A program made the translations under genes and the position numbers. This document shows, in pieces, positions 44,901 to 50,409 of a stretch of DNA of 50,409 nucleotides. The stretch comes from Gemmatimonas sp. (GTDB taxonomy: Bacteria > Gemmatimonadota > Gemmatimonadetes > Longimicrobiales > Longimicrobiaceae). The notes below the pieces were generated by a model. The model searched no databases. It had not been told where the DNA came from and saw nothing but the letters and a program-made list of their open reading frames with translations. Position 1 is the first letter of the stretch. The number at the start of each line of letters is the position of its first letter. Location: positions 1 through 50,409 of the forward strand of contig WHSP01000017.1 in assembly GCA_009380025.1 (NCBI GenBank), written 5' to 3'.

Positions 44901-46384
44901 ACCAGCCACTCGAAGCGCTGCGGCTCACCGGCGGCCGCCTGGCGGATGTAATCGATCGCCGCCTTCCTCTTGTCGCCACCGGCCGGGCCGCTGAGCGCGT
45001 CCAACCCGTTCGCCTTCAACTCGTCGACGCTCAGCCCATGGATCTCGCAGGCTTTCCGGTTCACGTCCAGTACCGCCCCGGTGACCGGGTGGTGAACGAA
45101 AATCCCATCGTTCGCGAGATCGAAGATGGTCCGGTAGCTCTCCTCCGACATCTTGAGCTGCTCTTCGGCCGTCTGCTGCTGGGTTACGTCCTGGTGGACA
45201 ATAATCGTTTCCCGCAGCCTTCCGTTGGGATCCCGGACAGGGAACATGAACGCCTGGATCCACCGCGCTCCCGGCGACTCCGGTGTGGGATGCGGCTTAT
45301 CGCCCGCGAAGAGAACCGGCGGGAGGAAGACCATTTCGCCCGCGAAGCCTCGCCGAAGTATGTCGCGGATCGACTTCAACCGCGGCTCGGCCAGGGGGTT
45401 GAAATCGCCGAGATCCTCCAGACTACGTCCCCAGAACTCCTCGAACGCCGCGTTCACCTGAAGTGTCTTCCCGTTCGTGTCGAAGATCTGGACGCTGAAG
45501 GGGAACTGGTCGAACAATCCACGGAAACGGGACTCGGAAGCGCGGAGAGCCTCTTGAATCCGGCGTAGTTCGGTGATGTCCTGAGCCGTTCCAAAGACCT
45601 TGATCGCGGTGCCATCCGGGCCGCGGTCGACGTTCGCTCGGGCGACCGTCCATCCGGGCGTGCCGTCCGCCCGGATCGAGCGCGCCTCGAACTCGTACGG
45701 GCGAGTGCCTTTGATCGCCTCACGAATCGTATCGCGAACTCGCGGCTGATCGTCCGGATGGATGAAGCGCAGGAAACCATCGAGCGAAATCCGCTCCCCG
45801 GGGTCGATTCCGGCCAATGAGGCAAGCCTCCGGGACCAGGTGACCTCGTCTGTCACGACATCCCAAAACCAACTCCCGAGGCCGGCCAACTCCTCGACCT
45901 GGTCGGCCCGGAGAGCCCGATCGGCGAGCGCTGCCTCCGTCGCGCGGCTCCTCCCCCGCTCCTGTTGCCCCGCGATGCACTGGGCGACGGCGAAGAGAAA
46001 GAGGCGGTCCTCCCGCGACCAGTCGAGCCCGTCCGTTCGCTCGCATACCAGGATTCCAGCCTTCGAGCCGCTGCGGACGGGCACCTGGATCGTCGAATCC
46101 GTAGCGACGCGTAGCTCGCCTCGCTGCTGCCTGACTCCAGGTTCGCCGCCCAGGGGCTCAGACGTCGTCGGGTGGTGCGCAAGACAGCTGGGCCGGCCCC
46201 CTCCCTCCGGCTCCATCCAGAGCGTAATCCTCCCTAGCGACAGGGAACGATGGGTCGTCGCCAGAACGGCCTGAATTGCCGCTATCGGGTCGTCGGGAAG
46301 ATCGGATAGCTCGAGAAGGGCGTCCTCGACATCGACCGGCGCCGAGGCGCTGATGGCGGAGGGGCGAGGTGGGGATTGTTTCAT
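41984..46384 (-). CDS. Seven-PAS hybrid histidine kinase with C-terminal receiver
   Basis: Encodes about 1466 residues from the ATG at 46384; a GTG at 46399 would add five. Order: GAF-like (about 20-150), PAS1-3 (about 165-545), coiled coil (about 550-600), PAS4 (about 605-690), PAS5-7 (about 698-1075), HisKA with His1103 (MSHELRTPMN), HATPase (about 1170-1300) with DSGRGIP and EGTGLGLALS, and a receiver with Asp1394 (LLDLHLP). PAS5-7 are a tandem duplication with exactly 378-base spacing. No transmembrane helix, so signals are cytoplasmic: redox, light or small ligands are typical for such PAS arrays. Translationally coupled to the REC-GAF kinase. Confidence 0.92.
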   Translation of the reverse strand: MKQSPPRPSAISASAPVDVEDALLELSDLPDDPIAAIQAVLATTHRSLSLGRITLWMEPEGGGRPSCLAHHPTTSEPLGGEPGVRQQRGELRVATDSTIQVPVRSGSKAGILVCERTDGLDWSREDRLFLFAVAQCIAGQQERGRSRATEAALADRALRADQVEELAGLGSWFWDVVTDEVTWSRRLASLAGIDPGERISLDGFLRFIHPDDQPRVRDTIREAIKGTRPYEFEARSIRADGTPGWTVARANVDRGPDGTAIKVFGTAQDITELRRIQEALRASESRFRGLFDQFPFSVQIFDTNGKTLQVNAAFEEFWGRSLEDLGDFNPLAEPRLKSIRDILRRGFAGEMVFLPPVLFAGDKPHPTPESPGARWIQAFMFPVRDPNGRLRETIIVHQDVTQQQTAEEQLKMSEESYRTIFDLANDGIFVHHPVTGAVLDVNRKACEIHGLSVDELKANGLDALSGPAGGDKRKAAIDYIRQAAAGEPQRFEWLVDRHGEALWLEVSLNRVSILGEDRVLANVRVIHERKMAEAALREANEALEARVAERTAELQAANEALSRSVAEHESAREELTHRTEELEGIFQTLPDLYFRLAADGTILHHRSGSGQALYVPPEEFLGRPITEIMPPEVTKLIGAGLEEVATTGRLAVVEYPLTVGDETFENEARILPLPDGSLIAIVRDITARKRAERTFKEREEHFRKLIENAHDLVQVLDSKGRVTYTGPSVERLLGYTPEELMGSNPVELIDSEDAPQIGAALAETLNSPGEVRSVRYRIRHKDGSWRVFEAFGRTFLPDSPDAGVVVNARDVTERQEAEEALRKSEQHFRRLIENAHDMVVILDAEGRLTYGSPSVGRILGYEPEGFMQEDSLAFIHPDDAPGVLKGLAKLAEDPGTSALIECRFRHKDGGWRFVEAVGSPLVPDSAAGGFVFNVRDVTERHAAEDILREREEHFRTLIENAHDITCICDEEGRILYQSPSLERRLGYTPEEMIGQVGFPYIHPEDAELAREKLARIAADPGTVLRLEYRFRHKDGNWKILEAFGRTLLPKSASEGVVLNIRDITERMIAERALAQAKEEADRARDASERANRAKSEFLSRMSHELRTPMNSILGFAQLLDRSEILPEQRRSVGHILKAGRHLLQLINEVLEIARIEAGRQNFSLEPVKVHGVLNEAVGLVRPLATQRDIDLDDGPRPYDDLFVRADRQRLVQVLLNLLSNAVKYNRPGGWVRLTCVQPDPRDSRISIRIEDSGRGIPADRREELFTPFSRLGAEQSEVEGTGLGLALSQRLTEAMGGELLLESTGAGGSIFRLDLVSAADPVESYEEVGTITPAPLEADHGSATLLYIEDNLANLSLVESILLMRPRWRTIPALQGQLGVELAREHSPDLILLDLHLPDISGDEVLQRLRSDDRTASIPVVVITADATRDSQDRLRRAGADGYLTKPLDVDDFLETLERFLVDPSS
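43139..44272 (-). repeat. Three tandem PAS-encoding units of 378 bases
   Basis: The motif encoding LIENAHD recurs at 43503, 43881 and 44259 with a spacing of exactly 378 bases (126 codons). Each unit also carries RFRHKDG or RIRHKDG and RDVTER or RDITER at matching positions. The spacing without any length change points to a fairly recent tandem duplication inside the kinase gene. The last unit merges into the coiled coil before HisKA. Confidence 0.8.
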
Positions 46385-46697
46385 GGAGATCTCTCGCACG
46401 GAACGAACACACCCAACTAGGCTAGATGCGCCAAGCTACCCACGCTCAGCCATAGCTGCAAGTCTTGAAGGGGCGAGGCTTTGCTGACTGCCACCCCCGA
46501 TCGAGAGATGGCTCCCCGGGCGTTTCGGCGGGCTGGAATCGGATCCGTCCACCCCGGGATCGATCCCCGGAGCGCCCACGCTCGGGCTTCCCGGGCGCCG
46601 GCATATCCACAACATTCGAATTCTACCGGGCCGCGATGCCCTCGGCCGGGGGTTCCGACCGGGAGTGAAATCCCGGAATGTCGGGGCAGGGCTCCTC
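46385..46697. other. Divergent upstream region between the large kinase and the ArsR gene
   Basis: These 313 bases precede both divergent genes. A hairpin lies at 46659-46676 (CCGGGA-GTGAAA-TCCCGG), about 22 bases upstream of the ArsR promoter's -35 box; it could be a second regulatory site or a terminator-like structure. No gene is visible and the kinase promoter is not clear. Confidence 0.45.
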
Positions 46698-46727
46698 TTG
46701 ACATGTGACCAATTAGTCACATATACT
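46698..46727 (+). promoter_or_regulatory. Near-consensus promoter with palindromic operator in its spacer
   Basis: TTGACA (46698-46703, perfect -35) and TATACT (46722-46727, -10) are 18 bases apart. The spacer is filled by the palindrome ATGTGAC-CAATTA-GTCACAT (46703-46722), which overlaps both boxes. This is the expected place for an ArsR-family repressor to block its own gene. Only seven bases lie between the -10 box and the GTG start. Confidence 0.75.
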
Positions 46728-46734
46728 CACTTAC

Positions 46735-47529
46735 GTGAGCGACGACGATGCGGTGTTCCGGGCGCTGGCGGACCCGACGCGACGGCTTCTCCTCGACCGG
46801 CTCTTCGAGCGTGACGGCCGCACGCTCACGGAGCTGGAGGAGGAGCTGGCGATGACGCGGTTCGGAGTGATGAAGCACCTTCGAGTTCTGGAGGAGGCGC
46901 ATCTCGTCGTCACGCGGCGATCGGGACGGAAGAAGCTGCACTATCTGAATTCGATCCCGATCCGGGAGATCCACGATCGGTGGATCGACAAGTTTCGCGC
47001 GCCGTGGGCGGCGGGCCTGACCGACCTCAAAAGGGAGCTGGAGGCGACCATGGAAAGGGTATTCGAGATCTACATCAAGACGACTCCGGAGCGGTTGTGG
47101 CAGGCGATCACCGACCCGGAGATGAGAAGGAAGTACAGCTTCGGGGTTTTCGTGGAGTCCGACTGGGAGCCGGGATCGGCGTATCGGGGGATTGTGGGGG
47201 ATACGACGGTGTCGCCGAGCCTGCCAATCGTAGAGGGAGAGAACCTGGAGGTCGACCCACCGAAGCGGTTGGTGCAGAGCTATCGGGCCCTCTGGAGTGA
47301 CGAGGTGAAAGCGGAGGGGACGTCCCGGGTTACGTGGGAGATCGAGCAGATCGAGGATTCGTGTCGGTTGACGGTGGTGCACGACCAGCTGCGGGAAGGA
47401 GCGAACGCGGAGCTCTATGGTGGGTGGCCGATGATCCTCTCCGGGTTGAAGACGCTGCTCGAAACGGGCGAGACGCTCACGACGCCCGGGTCGCTGATGT
47501 ACGCTACGGCGGAGGACTGGGAGAAGTAG
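46735..47529 (+). CDS. ArsR-family HTH fused to SRPBCC/AHSA1 domain
   Basis: Encodes 264 residues from a GTG at 46735 with no ribosome-binding sequence; the promoter position predicts a leaderless message. Residues 1-100 are an ArsR-type winged helix (FRALADPTRRLLLDRL, LAMTRFGVMKHLRVLEEAHLV). No metal-binding CxC motif is present, so it is not a metal-sensing type. Residues about 105-264 are an AHSA1/START-like SRPBCC domain (MERVFEIYIKTTPERLWQAITD, GWPMILSGLKTLLETGE), a hydrophobic-ligand pocket. Fused forms of this type occur with the two parts as separate neighbouring genes in many bacteria. The ligand-binding domain may sense a hydrophobic compound and control DNA binding. Confidence 0.9.
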   Translation: MSDDDAVFRALADPTRRLLLDRLFERDGRTLTELEEELAMTRFGVMKHLRVLEEAHLVVTRRSGRKKLHYLNSIPIREIHDRWIDKFRAPWAAGLTDLKRELEATMERVFEIYIKTTPERLWQAITDPEMRRKYSFGVFVESDWEPGSAYRGIVGDTTVSPSLPIVEGENLEVDPPKRLVQSYRALWSDEVKAEGTSRVTWEIEQIEDSCRLTVVHDQLREGANAELYGGWPMILSGLKTLLETGETLTTPGSLMYATAEDWEK

Positions 47530-47539
47530 CGATGGAAGG

Positions 47540-47573
47540 GGTTGCCGGTGCCGGGTTCTCGGTGCCGGCAACC
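47540..47573. terminator. Hairpin between convergent genes
   Basis: Nine-base arms GGTTGCCGG and CCGGCAACC enclose a 16-base loop with a smaller inner stem. The site lies between the stops at 47529 (+) and 47600 (-), where a bidirectional terminator is expected. The unit TGCCGG recurs around it, so it may also be an intergenic repeat. Confidence 0.55.
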
Positions 47574-47599
47574 GGACAACAGGAGTCTGGCAACCGGTT

Positions 47600-48802
47600 T
47601 CACGATCGTGCCAGGCTGTCCACGATCGTTCGATCCAGACTCTCCGGCGCCTCGACGGTCACCTGCTCGCATCCGTGGAAGGCAGCGAATTCGTGAACGG
47701 CGTGGCCCAGTACGGGAGCGAGCTCGCGTACCTGTTGGAATCCCGGCTCGAGCAAGAGATTCCGGACGATGAACGTTCGACGGCGTCGGTCCGCCTTGGG
47801 ATCGAGTCGACCCACGAGGCGGTCACCCCAGAGGATCGGTAGGGTGAAGTACCCGTACTTTCGCTTCGGCTCGGGCGTGTAGCACTCGATCCGGTAGTCG
47901 AAATCGAAGAATCGGAGTGTGCGGCCGCGATCGATGATCAGGTTGTCGAAGGGGGATAGCAGGCGGACCGATGCGACCTCGGTCGGCCGATCGAGCGCAG
48001 CGTCGAGCGCGTCGGCGGCTACGTAGTACGGCGTACCATCCAGGCTACGGACGCGGACCTCGGCGACCTTCCCCGCGTCGACCAGTTCCGCGAGGGCGGC
48101 CGCCACGGTCTTCCGGTCCACTGACCACCACGCCGCTTCGCGGTCCGTGGCGATTCCCTGCGCGGCAAGAGTTCTATGCACAACGTAGCGCGCAACTTCC
48201 GCCGGCCGCGGACGCGAGGTATCGGTTCCGGCGGGGAGCACGCGCTCGGTCAGGTCGTAGACCCGCTGAAAGTTGTGCCGTCCCGCGATCATCAACTGCC
48301 CCGACCGGAAGAGGATCTCGAGCGCTCGCTTGGTCGGCGTCCAATCCCACCAAGGACCACGCTTTTCAGGCGGTCGGGCGAAGTCCGCAGAGCGAAGGGC
48401 GCCTTCGGCCCGGATGCGCTCCAGCACGTGCCGGACGACCCTGCGGTTCCCGGCCCGCCACGCCTTTATCTTGGGCCGCTGCGCGAAGGCGCGCATCATC
48501 GGGAGGTAGTAGCGATAGACCGACACGGGGAGGTAGGCGGCGGCGTGCGTCCAGGACTCGAAGACGCTCCGATCGCGGCTCAGCAGGACGTCGAGCATCG
48601 CCGGAACGTAGTCGCGGTGACGAGTCCAGAGCACGTGGTGATGTGCCCGTTCGATTACGGCGATTGTGTCGATCTGGACGTAGCCGAGTCGGGCGATCGC
48701 CTCGGCGGCCCCCGCGATTCCGGGGGAGAGCGGCCACCCTACGTCGAGGCCCTGCGCGCGCAGGACGATGCGGCGGGCGTCTGAAATGGAGATCGTTATC
48801 AT
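47600..48802 (-). CDS. YcaQ-family DNA glycosylase (winged-helix, crosslink repair)
   Basis: Encodes 400 residues from the ATG at 48802 (MITISISDARR), which matches the usual family start; ATGs at 48820 and 48904 are possible. The family signature QID lies in LGYVQIDTIAVIERAHHHVLWTR. The middle and C-terminal part contain winged-helix repeats (TVAAALAELVDAGKVAEV, LLSPFDNLIIDR, WGDRLVGRLDPKADRR). YcaQ-type enzymes excise interstrand crosslinks or alkylated bases caused by natural products. Divergent from the gene at 49052, with an AT-rich promoter region of about 250 bases between. Confidence 0.88.
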   Translation of the reverse strand: MITISISDARRIVLRAQGLDVGWPLSPGIAGAAEAIARLGYVQIDTIAVIERAHHHVLWTRHRDYVPAMLDVLLSRDRSVFESWTHAAAYLPVSVYRYYLPMMRAFAQRPKIKAWRAGNRRVVRHVLERIRAEGALRSADFARPPEKRGPWWDWTPTKRALEILFRSGQLMIAGRHNFQRVYDLTERVLPAGTDTSRPRPAEVARYVVHRTLAAQGIATDREAAWWSVDRKTVAAALAELVDAGKVAEVRVRSLDGTPYYVAADALDAALDRPTEVASVRLLSPFDNLIIDRGRTLRFFDFDYRIECYTPEPKRKYGYFTLPILWGDRLVGRLDPKADRRRRTFIVRNLLLEPGFQQVRELAPVLGHAVHEFAAFHGCEQVTVEAPESLDRTIVDSLARS

Positions 48803-49051
48803 GGGTAAAACGGACAACATTGTGTTTACTCGCGTTACTTGTGCTGGGACGGGTTCATGAGATGATCTGGTTCGGAAATTCTCCATCTTACTGTAGTCAC
48901 GCAAGATACACTATAGACTGTTTGTTTCGCGGCTGTCGTACGGCGAATAGTGAGCTAAGTTTGGCTTAGAATCTCCTTGTGCTATTTGTAGTCGCCTATT
49001 AGCTATGCACAGTCCACGACAGCCGGCGTAAACCTTTGACGGACTGGATAG

Positions 49052-49498
49052 ATGGCTGACCGAAACGAGAAGGTGTTCGAGCGGGTTCGACAGGAGCTGG
49101 CCAAGAGCAGCAAGCTTGGCTCGCGTGAGCTATACCAGATGGCGAAGAATTGGGACCAAAGTATCGGGCAAGACACCCTCCAGCAGTTTCACGCCCGGTA
49201 CGTGTTGCCAATTAAACGTGAGGAGAGTTCCCGATCGAAGAAGCGGGGTGGTCGAAGAGCCGGGGTGACCGGTCGGCGAGGTCGAGTGGAGGTTGCGGCG
49301 CCGAAGACGCCTGTCGTTCGGCAGCGAGACGGACGCGGGAGCGGGACAGAGCCAGAGCCACCCGCCGATCGTGACAAAGTACGTACAGTCCTCCTCGAAT
49401 TCGCGCGTGACTTCGCGGACGCGGAAAGTCGAGCCGACATCATGCAGGTGGTGAGTCGGATCGACGACTACGTAGATAAGATCGCTCCCAGGAGCTGA
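49052..49498 (+). CDS. Hypothetical two-part protein with basic linker
   Basis: Encodes 148 residues. The N-terminal 57 residues form a helical domain (VFERVRQELAKSSKLGSRELYQMAK, ending HARYVLPIKRE). A lysine/arginine/glycine-rich linker (about 58-105) follows, then a C-terminal helical pair (about 108-148). Similar small proteins with this opening seem to exist in related genomes, but I cannot name a family. The basic linker suggests contact with nucleic acid. Upstream DNA (48803-49051) is markedly AT-richer than the rest of the window. Confidence 0.7.
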   Translation: MADRNEKVFERVRQELAKSSKLGSRELYQMAKNWDQSIGQDTLQQFHARYVLPIKREESSRSKKRGGRRAGVTGRRGRVEVAAPKTPVVRQRDGRGSGTEPEPPADRDKVRTVLLEFARDFADAESRADIMQVVSRIDDYVDKIAPRS

Positions 49499-49630
49499 CC
49501 GAATCGGCACCAGGGACTTCACCCGAGGATCACCCTGAGTGCCCGAGGCCGCCGGGGGAAGTTTCGCGGGACGGTCGCTGCGCTGTAGACGCTGAGTGGC
49601 GATCGGCAATCTGGGAGCAACGAATGGAAC

Positions 49631-49678
49631 GGCGGGACCCGTCGAGCGGGCGATCAGCTCGACCCGACGGGTCCCGCC
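49631..49678. terminator. Strong bidirectional terminator hairpin
   Basis: Fourteen-base arms GGCGGGACCCGTCG (49631-49644) and CGACGGGTCCCGCC (49665-49678) pair perfectly, followed by TTGTTG on the plus strand and GTTCCATTCGTT on the minus strand. It separates the convergent genes ending at 49498 and 49717. Confidence 0.8.
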
Positions 49679-49716
49679 TTGTTGCGCGCATACCGAGAGC
49701 CCACCTGCGAACGGCT

Positions 49717-50247
49717 TTAGGGAGAGAAACCGAAACCTCCGCCGATCGCTCCCAGGATCGCAGTTGGGATCGCAATCGCGAGCCAACCGAGTACTGCGGT
49801 ACCGATCGCCCGCCCCGTACTGAAGTCGAGTGCCTGTCGAATTGCGACGATTCCGGCGATGAGGATCCAGATGGCGACGACTGCGCGCACAAGCCAGCCG
49901 AAGATCGGAATGATCGCGAGGAGGATGAGGACCCCGGGAGCCTGTGCGAAGCCAAGCGTTCGCAACAGCTCGCCCCACGTCGCAGTGCCGCCAAGGAGCT
50001 TGTCACCAATCAGGTAGGTGACCCCCGCCCAGACGACCCAGCCCAGCAGCGCGGCGATGAGTCCGCCGAAAATCCCCACCCCTCCGCTGCCGATCGCCGC
50101 AATCGCCTGGGCCACGGCGACGAGCGCCACGACGCCGGCGGCCTGGATGGTAGCGCTTTCATCGTGCTCGACGGCTTCGTACGTGTTCACGTCGAGCATC
50201 GCTGCTCCCTTCATCCGATCGACCAGCCCAGCCGTGCTTCCGTTCAT
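49717..50247 (-). CDS. Yip1-domain membrane protein
   Basis: Encodes 176 residues with about five transmembrane helices (about 34-53, 57-82, 92-116, 119-141, 148-170). The order and glycine-rich helices fit the bacterial Yip1 family, small membrane proteins of unknown role. The N-terminal 30 residues are soluble. AGGGGTGA precedes the ATG at 50247. No partner gene is present within the window. Confidence 0.8.
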   Translation of the reverse strand: MNGSTAGLVDRMKGAAMLDVNTYEAVEHDESATIQAAGVVALVAVAQAIAAIGSGGVGIFGGLIAALLGWVVWAGVTYLIGDKLLGGTATWGELLRTLGFAQAPGVLILLAIIPIFGWLVRAVVAIWILIAGIVAIRQALDFSTGRAIGTAVLGWLAIAIPTAILGAIGGGFGFSP

Positions 50248-50346
50248 CGGTCACCCCTGGTTTGAGAGTGGATCGCGCTCCAACGAGCGCGGGAATCACG
50301 ACGTGTCGACTCGGAAAACGTAGCCGCACTTGTGATGAGAGGTACA

Positions 50347-50409
50347 AGAAGGCGGTTGAAAGACAGGCTGCGCGAAGGCCGAAGAGAAATCGTGCAGGTC
50401 GAGGCGCGC
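50347..50409. repeat. Partial dispersed repeat at window end
   Basis: Bases 50347-50373 match 30137-30163 at 25 of 27 positions (core GTTGAAA-ACAGGCTGCGC). The window stops 36 bases further on. Joined to the window start, the two pieces would give an element with similar inverted ends, so the contig probably broke within a repeat. Confidence 0.6.

Noticed and set aside
1-50409. tRNA, rRNA, CRISPR array, prophage or integrative element
   Set aside because: I saw no cloverleaf-like tRNA sequence, no rRNA stretch, no regularly spaced repeats, and no integrase or transposase.

Overview
The window is 50.4 kb of GC-rich DNA (roughly 60-65 % G+C by eye) from a Gram-negative bacterium. A TonB-dependent receptor, several lipobox lipoproteins, small outer-membrane beta-barrels and an NlpC/P60 wall hydrolase all point to a double membrane. 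The gene style (Ig/LVIVD surface proteins, PAS-rich hybrid kinases, a lipocalin-permease fusion, MarR-DoxX) fits Gemmatimonadota or a neighbouring phylum best. That is an inference: no rRNA or other strong phylogenetic marker is present. I found no tRNA, rRNA, CRISPR array, transposase or prophage. Both ends look like pieces of one dispersed palindromic repeat, which suggests an assembly contig that broke at a repeat.

Layout. 0-4.4 kb: small hypotheticals, a macro-domain ADP-ribose deacetylase, an ABC exporter, the frameshifted relic of an Ig-like surface protein, and a zinc-ribbon membrane protein. 4.5-9.1 kb: a membrane Ser/Thr kinase, a diguanylate cyclase that has lost its EAL domain and most of a PAS domain, about 1.1 kb without a convincing gene, and an AP2-domain relative of HNH endonucleases. 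9.3-13.6 kb (minus strand): a secreted nucleotide pyrophosphatase/phosphodiesterase-type enzyme, a beta-barrel-NlpC/P60 fusion and peptide release factor 3.

13.7-21.7 kb (plus strand) is the most distinctive block. In order it holds a His/Cys-rich exported peptide, a TonB receptor, a CPCC-containing BNR lipoprotein, a putative zinc peptidase, an Ig/LVIVD surface protein and a membrane-anchored protein with an HxHxHxH motif. I read it as a possible metal (copper-like) acquisition or handling cluster. After convergent argJ comes heme A synthase (ctaA), an enzyme of cytochrome oxidase assembly, then MarR, DoxX, a lipoprotein FKBP, and a CheY-like receiver overlapping a secreted RidA protein.

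27-38.6 kb: a double SnoaL protein with a coupled small protein, a PAS-GAF histidine kinase, a four-gene AttEFGH-like lipocalin/ABC operon, a HAD phosphatase, a beta-barrel, metZ-like sulfhydrylase with a coupled 47-residue membrane peptide, and a lipoprotein amidohydrolase. 38.7-46.4 kb is a minus-strand signalling block: a degenerate kinase, a REC-LuxR regulator, a REC-GAF kinase and a seven-PAS hybrid kinase, with two tightly coupled gene pairs. 46.7-50.4 kb: an ArsR-SRPBCC regulator with an apparently leaderless promoter covered by a palindromic operator, a YcaQ-type glycosylase, a conserved-looking hypothetical, and a Yip1 membrane protein.
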